A DNA stretch of 64,000 nt from DASSFG01 sp035550375 (GTDB lineage Bacteria > Planctomycetota > Planctomycetia > Pirellulales > JAICIG01), in contig DASZPH010000045.1 in assembly GCA_035550375.1 (NCBI GenBank), positions 62,001-126,000 on the forward strand, read 5' to 3'. Shown here piece by piece: positions 43,356 through 53,051 of the stretch; the first letter of the stretch is position 1, and each line of letters starts with the position of its first letter. Below the pieces are notes generated by a model. That model worked only from the letters and a program-made list of their open reading frames with translations. It made no database searches and had not been told where the DNA came from. The translations under genes and the position numbers were made by a program.

Positions 43356-45641
43356 ATGCGCTCTTGTGTGCTTGTTCCGCTTATCGCAGTCGTTTGCGCC
43401 AACCTTCCTTCGCGCTCCGTCGCCGCCGAAGCGGACAAGCCCGAGACGCCTGCCGGGCATTCGCTCCACGGCGAAGTCTTTAACGAAGGACCGCGGCAAA
43501 AAGCCTACCTGATGGGCAACACGGGCAACGTCACCCTGAAGGTCACGACGAAGGTGCCGGAGGCGCAGAAGTTTTTCGACCAGGGACTCGGTCAACTCCA
43601 TGGATTCTGGTACTTCGAAGCCGAGCGGTCGTTCCGGCAGGCGGCGGCCCTCGACCCGGACTGCGCGATGGCTTATTGGGGTATGGCCATGGCCAACCGA
43701 GAGAACCATAAACGTGGCCGGGGGTTCATTGCCGAGGCCGTGAAACGCAAAGCGGCCGTTTCGCAGCGAGAGGCAGCCTGGATCGAGGCGCTCGACCAAT
43801 ATCTGGCGTCTGGGCCGGACAACAAACCCCGCGACGATCAAGAGCGGCGCCGGCAATACGTCCGGGCGCTGGAGGCCATGGTCCACGATCATCCTGAAGA
43901 GGTCGAAGCCAGGGCCATGCTGGCGCTGATGATTTGGGAGAACAGCAGCCGAGGCATACCGATCTCCAGCCACGAGGCCGTCGCTTCGCTCTTGCGGGAA
44001 GTGCACGCCGCCAACCCCATGCACCCGGCCCACCATTACGTGATCCACCTGTGGGACGGCGAGAAACCGGCCTGGGCCCTGCCGTCCGCAGCGCGGTGCG
44101 GCCAGGCGGCGCCCGGCATCGCCCACATGTGGCACATGCCGGGACACACCTACAGCCGCGTCGAGCGCTACGTCGACGCGGTCTGGCAACAAGAAGCCTC
44201 GGCCCGCGTTGACCACGCCCACATGATTCGCGACCGGGTGATGCCCGACCAGATCCACAACTACGCGCACAACAACGACTGGCTGGTTGAAAACCTGACG
44301 TTCGTCGGCCGCGTTCGCGACGCCGTCGAGCTGGCCAAGAACCTGGCGGAGCTGCCTCGGCACCCCAAGTACAACACGCTGGGCGGTTCGGGAAGCAACA
44401 AACTCGGCCGCCACCGCCTGCTGGCGATCCTGCCTCAATTCGAACTCTGGGACGAGCTGGTGCGCCTGGCCCAGACGCCCACGCTTGAACTCACCGACAT
44501 CGAAGACGAGCAGTTGCGATACCGCCGCGCGGTCGGCGCGGCGCTGATCGCCACGGGCGACCTGATTCGGGCCAAGTCTCACATCGCGGCCTTGCAGGAG
44601 CTGCAGGCCAAGGTGAAAGGTGAACAGGAGAAAGCGGCAGCCGACGCCGAAGCGAAGGCCAAGGCCGAGAAGAAGCCCGACGACCAGGTGGCGAAGGCCC
44701 GCAACGACGCGGCCGGCGGGTTCAAGCATCGACTGGACACGATCGAGGGCGCCCTTGGGGAACTGCACGGACATTGGGCGCTCGCGGGGGGCGATCTGAA
44801 TGCGGCCATCACGCATTTCGAGAAAGTGAATAGCGTGGGCAAGGAGTTTCTCTCGCGCGTCTACCGGCAGTCGGGCAACACGGCCAAGGCCGAACAGCTC
44901 GCCCGCGAGGCGGTCAACGGGGGAAGGAACCGTGTCCTTCCGCTGGCCAACCTGATCGAGATCCTCCATCAGTGCGGCAAGACGACGGAAGCCGCCGACG
45001 AGTTTCGCAAGCTGCAAGCCATGTCGGCCTTTATCGACCGCGACATCCCCATCTTCAAGCGGCTCGACGAGCTGGCGCCGAAGCTCGGGTTGTCGGCCGA
45101 CTGGCGGCAGCCTTATCAGCCGGCGACCGACGTGGGGCAGCGGCCCGATCTGGCCAGCCTGGGCCCCTTCCGCTGGCAGCCGTCACCGGCGCCGGAGTGG
45201 ACTTTGCCCGACGCCCAAGGGGATAGCATACCGCTTGCCGGCTATCGCGGTCGGCCGATCGTGTTGATCTTCTACCTAGGCTTCGGCTGCCTGCACTGCG
45301 TCGAGCAGCTCAACACATTCGGCCCGATGCAGAGTGAATTCGCCGCCCTTGGAATCGACCTGATCGCCGTCAGCACCGACGACGTCGAGGCCCTGCGCCG
45401 CTCCGTCGAGTCGCGCGCCCAGGCAGGCATGCCTCCCCTGCCGATTAACCTCCTGTCGGGAAGCGACCTTTCGGTCTTCAAGAGCTATCGCGCATACGAC
45501 GATTTCGAGAATCTGCCGCTGCACGGGACTTTCCTGATTGACAAGGACGGGCTCGTGCGCTGGCAAGACATCAGTTACGAGCCGTTCACCGACGCGAAGT
45601 TCTTGCTGGAAGAAGCGAAAAGGCTGTTGAACTTGCGTTGA
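43356..45641 (+). CDS. Secreted TPR protein with C-terminal thioredoxin/AhpC-type domain
   Basis: 761 residues. Signal peptide about 1-24. Residues about 60-560 are helical repeats of a TPR type (AERSFRQAAALDPDCAMAYWG, AITHFEKVNSVGKEF). A His-rich central segment (NPMHPAHHYVIHLWD, HMWHMPGHTYSRV) may bind metal. A Lys/Ala-rich coiled insertion lies at about 410-445. The C-terminal 150 residues are an AhpC/redoxin fold, with Cys645-Leu-His-Cys648 in FYLGFGCLHCVEQL and a later GTFLIDKDGLVRW. A periplasmic thiol-disulfide or peroxidase role is likely. The fusion with so long a repeat region is unusual. Confidence 0.85.
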   Translation: MRSCVLVPLIAVVCANLPSRSVAAEADKPETPAGHSLHGEVFNEGPRQKAYLMGNTGNVTLKVTTKVPEAQKFFDQGLGQLHGFWYFEAERSFRQAAALDPDCAMAYWGMAMANRENHKRGRGFIAEAVKRKAAVSQREAAWIEALDQYLASGPDNKPRDDQERRRQYVRALEAMVHDHPEEVEARAMLALMIWENSSRGIPISSHEAVASLLREVHAANPMHPAHHYVIHLWDGEKPAWALPSAARCGQAAPGIAHMWHMPGHTYSRVERYVDAVWQQEASARVDHAHMIRDRVMPDQIHNYAHNNDWLVENLTFVGRVRDAVELAKNLAELPRHPKYNTLGGSGSNKLGRHRLLAILPQFELWDELVRLAQTPTLELTDIEDEQLRYRRAVGAALIATGDLIRAKSHIAALQELQAKVKGEQEKAAADAEAKAKAEKKPDDQVAKARNDAAGGFKHRLDTIEGALGELHGHWALAGGDLNAAITHFEKVNSVGKEFLSRVYRQSGNTAKAEQLAREAVNGGRNRVLPLANLIEILHQCGKTTEAADEFRKLQAMSAFIDRDIPIFKRLDELAPKLGLSADWRQPYQPATDVGQRPDLASLGPFRWQPSPAPEWTLPDAQGDSIPLAGYRGRPIVLIFYLGFGCLHCVEQLNTFGPMQSEFAALGIDLIAVSTDDVEALRRSVESRAQAGMPPLPINLLSGSDLSVFKSYRAYDDFENLPLHGTFLIDKDGLVRWQDISYEPFTDAKFLLEEAKRLLNLR

Positions 45642-45726
45642 CGCTTTGCAACCCACAACCCTCGCCGCGTCTGGTTGCGGTGTAGGCACGGCCGCACACA
45701 GGCCTGCGTCCGGGGCGAAACGAAGC

Positions 45727-48000
45727 TCAGCCATCTTGTTCGAGCACGGTTGGCACCGGTATGGCAGGCGTCGGCTTCGGGCTCTCGCGATCGATCAGCT
45801 TCAAAAGCAGCGGCAGGATGAGAAGGTTGCCAACCAGGCCGCCGAACATCGTCAAGCCGACAAGCACGCCAAAATAGATGGTCGGCACAAAGCGGCTCAA
45901 CGCCAGGGCGCTGAAGCCGACGATCAGCGCCAACGTCGAAAAGACCATCGCCCGCCCGACGCTCTGGTGGACCAGGTGCAACGATTCGCCCGTCGAGAGG
46001 CCGTCTTCGCGGTGCCGCCGGTAGGCGGTGATGTAGTGAATCGAAGAGTCGACCGCCAGTCCCATCGAGACGCTGGCGATCATCGCCGCCCCCATGTTGA
46101 TCCTCAGCCGCAGCCAGCCCATCAGCCCGGTGACAATCAGAATCGGCAGGGCGTTGGGAATAAGCGTCACCAGCGCCACCGGCAGGCTGCGAAAGGCCGC
46201 CAGCATCATGGCGAAAATCGCGGCTGAGGCGACGCCGAACGTCAGCCACTGGTCGCGGGTGGTGCTTTCGATGAGCTTCGTCAAGAGGACGAAGAACCCA
46301 GTCACCTCGGCTTCGGGGAAAACCTCGCGGCTGATGCGCCGCACCTGCTCGACGAGGGCCTGCTTCTGCTGCGACGGTTGCCGCTCTTTGGCCCGCAGCA
46401 TGATGCGCAGGTAGAGGCGGTTGTCGGTTAGGGGGTCGCGGCCGTAGAGGGCCTGCACGATGGGGACGGTTCGGGCGGTCGCCGCCAGCGTCGGCTCAAG
46501 CTGCCTGGCGGCGAGCGCCTTGCCGAGGGGAACAACGTCGAGCGCGTCGACGGCGCTGAGCACCTTCGTCAGGCCCGGTTCCGTCACGCCGGCCTCATTC
46601 ACGACGTTGATTTCGCTGCGCAGCCGTTCTTCGAGCCGGCCGACCGCCTCGATGAATCCCGCCGTGTTTTCCGGCGGCACGGGCACGATCACGTCCCACA
46701 CGCCGGCGCCCCCCAGGCGCGACTCCACGAATTCGTAGGACCGCACAATGGGGCTCGACTGGCGGAAATTCTTCGTGAAGTCGGTCTCGACCTCCAGGCG
46801 TCCCATGCCCAGGCAACAGGCGAGCGACAGGACGCTGATCGCGGAGGCCAGCAGCATCGGCCGCCGCTCGATCGAGTTTGCCAGGTGGCGCAACCCCAGG
46901 TCGAGGCTTTGTTCGCCCCAAGCGCGGCGCGGGTCGGCGTCGAATCGCCCCGCGAGCGACAGGCCGGGAACAACCAGGGCGATGCTCACCAGCGCCAACA
47001 GAGACCCGACGAGCATCATCAACCCAAAGTCGTGGACCGGGCCGACTCGCGACACCATCAGCGCGCCGAATCCGGCCGCGTCGGTGGCGCAGGCCCAGAA
47101 AATCGGCGCGGCCAGCCGGTCGCCTGCCAGCTCGAGCGCTTCTTGCGGCGACAGGCCTTCCGTGCGGTATTCGCGGAAACTGATCACCAGGTGCAAAACC
47201 GTGGCCACGCCGATGACCGTGACGATGGCCCAGAGCATTGAGCTGACCAGACTCAGATGCAGGTGGCTGGCGACCAGGGCGGCCTGGGTCCAGACGAGCG
47301 CCGTTCCCACGACCGCCATGGGCACCACCACCCAACGCAGGCTGCGGAAGCAGACCACGATCGTCAGCATCAGCAGCACGGTTGAGACGGCCCCCAGCAA
47401 TTCCCCATCCGTTTCCAGGAAGCGGAATCCGTCGACGACCATCACCGGCTCGCCCGTGAGGACGCCGCCGGTTATCTGGGTCTCGATCTGCCGCCGCAGC
47501 AGATCGACCGTTTGCATGCGGGGGACGCGCGCCTCGTGCTCCGGCACCAGGACGCAAACGATGCCGGCCGTCTGGCGGTCCGCGCCGATGGTGTAGCCTT
47601 CGCTCAGTTCCAGCAGCCGCTCCTTGAACGGGGCCAGAAGGGGCGAGGTCAGGAATTGCCGCACCGTCGAGAGGCTGAAGGCTTGCTTGACGCCCGGCAC
47701 GTTTGACAGTTCGTCCGTGATTTTCTCCAGCTTTGTCAGGCCGGCCGAGGTCAAAAGGTCGGCGTCGACGTAGGCGGCCAGCGCCACTTCGTCGCCTCCA
47801 AACGTCCGTTTCAGTTTGCGAAACGGCTCCAGGACCGGATCATCCGGGGCGAACATGTTTTCGATCGAGCGATCGAACGCCAGCCGCTGGGAAGGAAAGT
47901 AGGCCACGACCGTCGCCGCCAAGGCGGCGAGAAGGAACGGCCAGCGGAAGCGAATCAGGATTTGCGCGAGGGAGCGAGTCGCCCGATGACCGTTCGTCAT
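45727..48000 (-). CDS. RND-superfamily exporter of MMPL type
   Basis: 757 residues from the ATG at 48000, with AAGGA upstream. Two similar halves, each with one helix, a large periplasmic loop and about five clustered helices. First half: FRWPFLLAALAATVVAYFPS, then VSTVLLMLTIVVCFRSLRW and MLWAIVTVIGVATVLHL. Second half: ASAISVLSLACCLGM, then FGVASAAIFAMMLAAFRSLP and MIASVSMGLAVDSSIHYIT, with the proton-relay Asp in AVDSSIHY. MMPL-type proteins move lipids or hydrophobic molecules. No membrane-fusion partner is adjacent. Convergent with the TPR-redoxin gene. Confidence 0.9.
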   Translation of the reverse strand: MTNGHRATRSLAQILIRFRWPFLLAALAATVVAYFPSQRLAFDRSIENMFAPDDPVLEPFRKLKRTFGGDEVALAAYVDADLLTSAGLTKLEKITDELSNVPGVKQAFSLSTVRQFLTSPLLAPFKERLLELSEGYTIGADRQTAGIVCVLVPEHEARVPRMQTVDLLRRQIETQITGGVLTGEPVMVVDGFRFLETDGELLGAVSTVLLMLTIVVCFRSLRWVVVPMAVVGTALVWTQAALVASHLHLSLVSSMLWAIVTVIGVATVLHLVISFREYRTEGLSPQEALELAGDRLAAPIFWACATDAAGFGALMVSRVGPVHDFGLMMLVGSLLALVSIALVVPGLSLAGRFDADPRRAWGEQSLDLGLRHLANSIERRPMLLASAISVLSLACCLGMGRLEVETDFTKNFRQSSPIVRSYEFVESRLGGAGVWDVIVPVPPENTAGFIEAVGRLEERLRSEINVVNEAGVTEPGLTKVLSAVDALDVVPLGKALAARQLEPTLAATARTVPIVQALYGRDPLTDNRLYLRIMLRAKERQPSQQKQALVEQVRRISREVFPEAEVTGFFVLLTKLIESTTRDQWLTFGVASAAIFAMMLAAFRSLPVALVTLIPNALPILIVTGLMGWLRLRINMGAAMIASVSMGLAVDSSIHYITAYRRHREDGLSTGESLHLVHQSVGRAMVFSTLALIVGFSALALSRFVPTIYFGVLVGLTMFGGLVGNLLILPLLLKLIDRESPKPTPAIPVPTVLEQDG

Positions 48001-48143
48001 TTGGATCCTTGTTTCGGGATGATCGTTCCCCTTTTGGCGGTGTCTGAAAATGTTGTGACGCGGGTGGCGGCAGTTTACCATAGCGGCGGCCGCGCAGTGT
48101 GCGGCGGCCTGACGAGCATTATCGTACGGATCATAGGATACCC

Positions 48144-48974
48144 ATGAATCGCGTCCCCGCTCTTGCCCTGCTGTTGGCGATGAACTGGCATTTGCCCCGG
48201 CTGGAGGCCGACGATCCGCCGCTCGACGCGCGCCGGCCGATCGAGGTCCTCGACACGGTTTTCACCGAAGAAATGACCTGGATGGAAGTGCGCGACGCCA
48301 TCGCGGCTGGTAAGACCACTGTCATCGTGGCGACCGGGGGAGTGGAGCAGAACGGCCCCTACTTGGCCACCGGCAAGCACAACTACATCTTGCGAGCCAC
48401 CACGCAGGCCATCGCCCGCCGGCTGGGCAACGCGCTGGTCGCCCCCATCGTCCCCTTTGTGCCAGAGGGGGATATCGATCCGCCCACGCAGCACATGCGC
48501 TACCCCGGCACGATCAGCGTGAGCGAGGCGACCTTTGAAGCCCTCCTGCTCGATATCTGTGGCAGCTTGCGAACGAACGGCTTCAAAAACATCGTCCTCT
48601 TGGGGGACAGCGGCGGCAACCAGGCCGGCATGAAGCGGGTGGCCGAGCAGCTCAATGACCGCTGGGAGGTCAGCGGTCCGCGTGTCCATTTCATTGCCGA
48701 ATACTACGACTACGACGAAGTCGCCGGGTGGCTCGAGAAAGAGGGGCTGCACCAGGTGCCCGAGGGGTACCACGACGACCTGGCCGTAACGGCCATCTTG
48801 ATGACCGTCGATCCGAACCTGGTGCGGATGAAGGAGCGCGGTGCCGCAGGCAAGTTCTCGATCAACGGGGTAGAGCTTGCGCCGGCCGCCAAGACGATCG
48901 AACTCGGCAAGCGGATCGTCGACTTTCGCGCGAGCTCCACCGTTCGCGCGATCGAGCGAGCCATCGGCCCCTAA
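48144..48974 (+). CDS. Secreted creatininase-family protein with altered metal ligands
   Basis: 276 residues from the ATG at 48144, with AGGAT upstream. An N-terminal hydrophobic segment (PALALLLAMNWHL) suggests export, unusual for this family. The fold is marked by TTVIVATGGVEQNGPYL, TGKHNYI, PFVPEGDIDPPTQHMRYPGT and VLLGDSGGNQAGM. Glu68 is the first metal ligand. Asn70 and His79 stand where canonical members have His and Asp, and GDSGGN replaces NGHGGN. It may thus be a variant with a different metal site. Reaction unknown. Divergent from the MMPL gene. Confidence 0.82.
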   Translation: MNRVPALALLLAMNWHLPRLEADDPPLDARRPIEVLDTVFTEEMTWMEVRDAIAAGKTTVIVATGGVEQNGPYLATGKHNYILRATTQAIARRLGNALVAPIVPFVPEGDIDPPTQHMRYPGTISVSEATFEALLLDICGSLRTNGFKNIVLLGDSGGNQAGMKRVAEQLNDRWEVSGPRVHFIAEYYDYDEVAGWLEKEGLHQVPEGYHDDLAVTAILMTVDPNLVRMKERGAAGKFSINGVELAPAAKTIELGKRIVDFRASSTVRAIERAIGP

Positions 48975-49164
48975 CGGCAGAGCTTCGAACTCAGTCGTTT
49001 AACCGGTAGCCCACGGCGCCCGCGAAGGTGGAACGGTTTGGAGCCTATCAGGGAACCGGCATCGTGCCCGGATTTCCGGCCTGAAAACGCGATGCGAGCG
49101 ACCGGTCATGGCATGCCGGATGCACCCCGGGGATTGCGACGCCACGTAACCGCTCGGTACCCAC

Positions 49165-51837
49165 ATGTCGCTGACCGAATATCGCCGCAAGCGCCGTTTC
49201 GACGAAACGCCTGAACCCGCGGGAAAGCCCAGGCGGAAAGGTACGACCCCCAAAACCCAAGCCCTGCGGCTCGTCGTGCAGAAGCATGACGCGAGGAGAC
49301 TCCATTACGACTTCCGGCTCGAGCTCGACGGAGTGCTCAAGAGTTGGGCGGTGCCCAAGGGGCCGAGCTACGATCCCAGGGAGAAACGGCTGGCGGTCGA
49401 GGTGGAGGACCACCCACTCGAATACGCCGACTTTGAAGGAACCATTCCGGAGGGCGAATATGGGGCGGGGGCCGTGGCAGTCTGGGACGAGGGAACCTGG
49501 CATCCCGAAGGCGATCCGCACCAGGGGTATCGCGAAGGCAAGCTTAAGTTTCAGCTCGACGGCCGGAAGCTCAAGGGCCGCTGGACGCTCGTCCGCATGC
49601 AACATCGACCCGGCGAGCGCGCGACTAATTGGCTCTTGATCAAGGAGCGGGACGAGTTGGCCCGCCCGCTCGAAGAATATGATGTGACCGCGGCTGAGCC
49701 CAACAGCGTCGTCAGCGGCCGCACGCTGGAGGAGATCGCCAGCGATAACGACCGCGTGTGGCATACCAATCGCGGTGCAGGAGCGACGAAAAAAAACGCT
49801 CAAAAAAAATCGGCCGGCGGGCAGAAAACGACGTCACCGCCACGCGGCAAGCGTCGACGAGACGGAAAGCTGCCCGGTAAATCGGCGGCGATGCCGAAGG
49901 CCACCCGCTTGCAGTTCGCCAGCCTGGCAAAAAGCCCCCCAGACGGCTTGCAGTGGCTGCATGAGATCAAGTTCGACGGCTATCGCATCCTCTGTCGGGT
50001 CGAAAAGGGCAAGACGCAACTCATCACCCGCGGCGACCAGGACTGGACGGACCGGATGCCGAGAATCGCCGCGGCCGCACCGAGATTGCCCGTCGAGCGG
50101 GCCATTCTCGACGGCGAAGTCGTGGCTCTGGAACCCAGCGGCGTGAGCAGCTTCCAGAGACTGCAAAACGCCTTCAACGAAAGGCGGGCAAACGAGCTGA
50201 TTTACTTCGCTTTCGACGTCTTGTATCTCGACGGGCACGACCTGCGCGACGTGCCGCTCGAACAGCGCAAGGAAATCCTGGCAGACTTGCTCGACCACAA
50301 CAGCTCTGTCGGCCCGATCCGCTACACCGAGCACGTCGACGGGCACGGCAAGCAGTGTTTCATCGAGTCGTGCCGGATGGGCCTGGAGGGCATCATCTCC
50401 AAGCGGCGCGATCGGCCTTACGTCGGCGGGCGCAGTTACGATTGGCTCAAATCCAAATGCGTCCGCCGAGAGGAATTCGTGATCGGCGGCTTCACCGAAC
50501 CCGAAGGCGGGCGACAAGGTCTGGGGGCTTTGCTCATCGGCTCTCACGATGCTTCCGGGAAATTAAAGTATGCCGGCAAGGTGGGGACCGGCTTCACCGA
50601 TAAGACGCTCGTCGACTTGCGCAAACGTCTGGAACAACTGGAACAGAGGGAATCGCCGTTCAGCGATCTTCGGGTGCGGCCGCGGAAGACTCATTGGGTC
50701 GAGCCCGAGCTCGTGTGCCAGGTGGAGTTCTCAAGCTGGACGGACGACGGAAGGCTCCGTCATCCGTCGTTCCAGGGCTTGCGAGAGGACAAGCCGGCGG
50801 AGAGCGTCCGACGCGAAGAGCCACAGGAATTCGACGGCAAGGCAATGAAGTCGACGGGCCGGACCAAGGGGCGCCCGGCGACTCGCGCCGCCAGGCAGCG
50901 CCCCACGAAATCGAAATCGAAAGAGCGGCAAGCGGAAGAGCTCGATCCGGGCACCGTGGCCGGCGTGCGGCTCACCAACCCAGGCCGGATCCTCTACCCG
51001 GAGCGAGGAGTGACCAAGCTGGCACTGGCGTCGTTCTACGTCCGGATCGCCGACTGGATGCTGCCGCATGTCGCCGGGCGGCCCTTAAGTTTGCTGCGTT
51101 GCCCGGAAGGCCGCCACCACACCTGTTTCTTTCAGAAGCACTTGGGACCGGGCGCGCCCGATGTTCTCGAGCGGGTTCAAATCCTGGAAAAAGGGAAACC
51201 TGCCGAGTATGCCGCGCTGCACGATGTCGCGGGGCTCGTGGCCTTGGTGCAGATGGGAATCCTGGAGATTCATGTGTGGGGATGCCGGGCCGACGACGTC
51301 GAGCGCCCGGACCGCCTCGTGTTTGACCTCGACCCGGCGCCAGACGCCGACTGGGACGCCGTGGTTCAGGCCGCCTACCGCGTGCGCGACGCGCTGGGTG
51401 CATTCGATCTGGAATCGTTCGTAAAGACCACGGGCGGTAAAGGTCTGCACGTCGTGGCGCCGATTCAGCGCCGGCATGAATGGTCCGAAGTCAAGGCATT
51501 CTCGAAGTCGCTCGCCGAGCAAATTGCTCGCGAATCGCCCGAGCTCTACACGATCAACCCGCTCAAAGCGCGGCGGGTGGGGAAAGTGTTCATCGACTAT
51601 CTGCGAAACGAACGCGGCGCCACGGCCGTTGCCGCCTATTCGACCCGCGCCCGCGAAGGCGCGCCTGTCTCCGTCCCTGTCGAGTGGCGCGAACTTGGCC
51701 GCCTTACGGGCGGCCACTTCACCGTCGAGAATCTTCCAGCACGTCTAGCCAGGCTCAAGCACGACCCCTGGGCAGAACTGTCGACGCTCCGGCAGTCGAT
51801 CACGAGCGCCGCGATAAAAGCGGTTACCCGGCGGTAG
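49165..51837 (+). CDS. ligD: ATP-dependent DNA ligase D (3'-phosphoesterase, ligase and polymerase domains)
   Basis: 890 residues, domain order PE-Lig-Pol. The phosphoesterase (about 30-190) has His41, His47 and Asp49 in KHDARRLHYDFRLEL. A Lys/Arg-rich linker follows. The ligase begins about 245, with adenylated Lys269 in EIKFDGYRI, then LDGEVVAL and GLEGIISKR. The archaeo-eukaryotic-primase-type polymerase (about 600-880) has GVRLTNPGRILYPE, and catalytic Asp721 and Asp723 in FDLDPAPD. It repairs double-strand breaks by end joining with Ku; no Ku gene is in the window. No obvious ribosome site precedes the ATG. Confidence 0.96.
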   Translation: MSLTEYRRKRRFDETPEPAGKPRRKGTTPKTQALRLVVQKHDARRLHYDFRLELDGVLKSWAVPKGPSYDPREKRLAVEVEDHPLEYADFEGTIPEGEYGAGAVAVWDEGTWHPEGDPHQGYREGKLKFQLDGRKLKGRWTLVRMQHRPGERATNWLLIKERDELARPLEEYDVTAAEPNSVVSGRTLEEIASDNDRVWHTNRGAGATKKNAQKKSAGGQKTTSPPRGKRRRDGKLPGKSAAMPKATRLQFASLAKSPPDGLQWLHEIKFDGYRILCRVEKGKTQLITRGDQDWTDRMPRIAAAAPRLPVERAILDGEVVALEPSGVSSFQRLQNAFNERRANELIYFAFDVLYLDGHDLRDVPLEQRKEILADLLDHNSSVGPIRYTEHVDGHGKQCFIESCRMGLEGIISKRRDRPYVGGRSYDWLKSKCVRREEFVIGGFTEPEGGRQGLGALLIGSHDASGKLKYAGKVGTGFTDKTLVDLRKRLEQLEQRESPFSDLRVRPRKTHWVEPELVCQVEFSSWTDDGRLRHPSFQGLREDKPAESVRREEPQEFDGKAMKSTGRTKGRPATRAARQRPTKSKSKERQAEELDPGTVAGVRLTNPGRILYPERGVTKLALASFYVRIADWMLPHVAGRPLSLLRCPEGRHHTCFFQKHLGPGAPDVLERVQILEKGKPAEYAALHDVAGLVALVQMGILEIHVWGCRADDVERPDRLVFDLDPAPDADWDAVVQAAYRVRDALGAFDLESFVKTTGGKGLHVVAPIQRRHEWSEVKAFSKSLAEQIARESPELYTINPLKARRVGKVFIDYLRNERGATAVAAYSTRAREGAPVSVPVEWRELGRLTGGHFTVENLPARLARLKHDPWAELSTLRQSITSAAIKAVTRR

Positions 51838-51990
51838 TGAGGATTATTCGCCGGCCACATAAACCCGAAGCGTAAAGGAGGGACAACCACGTTCCCTCGC
51901 TTACGCTTTCTGATGTTGCGCAACTCTGGGATAATTGAAGGTGAAGGCACCGTTTCGCAATGGGCCTTACAAGCTGGCTTGCCAGCGTGA

Positions 51991-52027
51991 ACCGCCCTCA
52001 CCCCAGTCCCCTCCCGATCGGAGAGAG
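51991..52027. repeat. Interspersed repeat, copy 3
   Basis: ACCGCCCTCACCCCAG is identical to the start of copy 2 at 43181, followed by a degenerate hairpin (CTCCCGATCGGAG). It lies in the 196-base convergent gap between ligD and the MBL hydrolase. Confidence 0.7.
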
Positions 52028-52033
52028 CGTGGG

Positions 52034-52705
52034 TTAGCCACGCCAGCCGGCGGGTCGGCCGACGAAGGGATTGGTGTCCTTTTCGTCGCCGATCGTCGTG
52101 TCGGGGCCGTGGCCGGAGTGCACGATGGTGTCGTCGGGAAGCGTGAAAAGTTTCTGATGAATCCCCTTGGCGAGGGCCTCAAAACTTCCCCCCGGCAAAT
52201 CGGTGCGGCCGATACTGCCAGCGAACAAGACGTCACCGCCGAAGACATGCATCGGATGGTGGTCCTTCCAGACGAACACGACGTGTCCCACCGAATGACC
52301 CGGAATTTCGTAGACGTCGAACACGAAGCCGGCAGCCTCGTAGCGGTCGCCGTCGGCTAGCTCGACGTCGGCGGGAGGGCTGGTTAGCGAAAACCCATAG
52401 CCGGCCGACAGATTCAGCGCGGGGTTCGTCAGCTTGGGGGCGTCGTTGTGGCCGATGACGAGCGGAGCATTGGGCCAGCGCTCCTTCATGGCGGCGTTAC
52501 CCGCGATGTGGTCGGCGTGGCCATGCGTGATGAGAATCGCCGCCGGCGTCAGACCGTTTTCGTCGACCGCCCGGATGAGTTTTTGGGGCTCCAGGCCGGG
52601 GTCGATGACGAGGCAGTCGTGGCGCCCATTCCGCCAGGCCAGGTAGCTGTTCTGGCCAAACGGCATCGATAAAACGCTTATCAGCCGGAAATCTTCGGAA
52701 TCCAC
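52034..52705 (-). CDS. MBL-fold metallo-hydrolase (glyoxalase II-like)
   Basis: 223 residues. The metallo-beta-lactamase motif HGHADH is at 61-66 (His61, His63, Asp65, His66). Further ligands are His in IPGHSVGHV (about 137) and Asp in FGGDVLFAGSIGRTDLPGG, with a last His in VHSGHGPDTTIGDEK. The GDxLFxxxxGRxDxPGG and GHGPxTTxxxEK signatures are those of the YcbL/glyoxalase-II-like group, which hydrolyses thioesters in the cytoplasm. Monocistronic, convergent with ligD. Confidence 0.93.
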   Translation of the reverse strand: MDSEDFRLISVLSMPFGQNSYLAWRNGRHDCLVIDPGLEPQKLIRAVDENGLTPAAILITHGHADHIAGNAAMKERWPNAPLVIGHNDAPKLTNPALNLSAGYGFSLTSPPADVELADGDRYEAAGFVFDVYEIPGHSVGHVVFVWKDHHPMHVFGGDVLFAGSIGRTDLPGGSFEALAKGIHQKLFTLPDDTIVHSGHGPDTTIGDEKDTNPFVGRPAGWRG

Positions 52706-53051
52706 AAACTGATCTCCCCGCCGTGAAAGACATTGGGTAGTTTAGGCCAACCGTAATTGCCGCCGTTAAAAGCGGCGAGATGGCGAGTATTGTAAATTTC
52801 GACCACCACCCTGGCGATAGATACCAATGCCGCCGGGAAGGAAACTGTGCCGTTGCCATCGAGACCGTCGCCCTAACCATTTCCCGCATGGGGTGATGGA
52901 GCGATCGAGACCCTGCCGCCGATGCACGACGGACTGATCGGGCACACCGCTTGCTACTACGGGGGCCTGAAAAGGCGAAGCACGCGGTGCGGGCGGGCAT
53001 CAAGCGCGCAGGCTTGGAAGCCGTGAGCGCAGGATAAAGGAGGATCGACCG
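52706..53051. other. Intergenic region between divergent genes
   Basis: About 346 bases. A GCCGC/GCGGC hairpin lies near 52760, and no gene is supported on either strand. The last bases hold AAAGGAGGAT, the strong ribosome site of the following gene. Confidence 0.5.
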
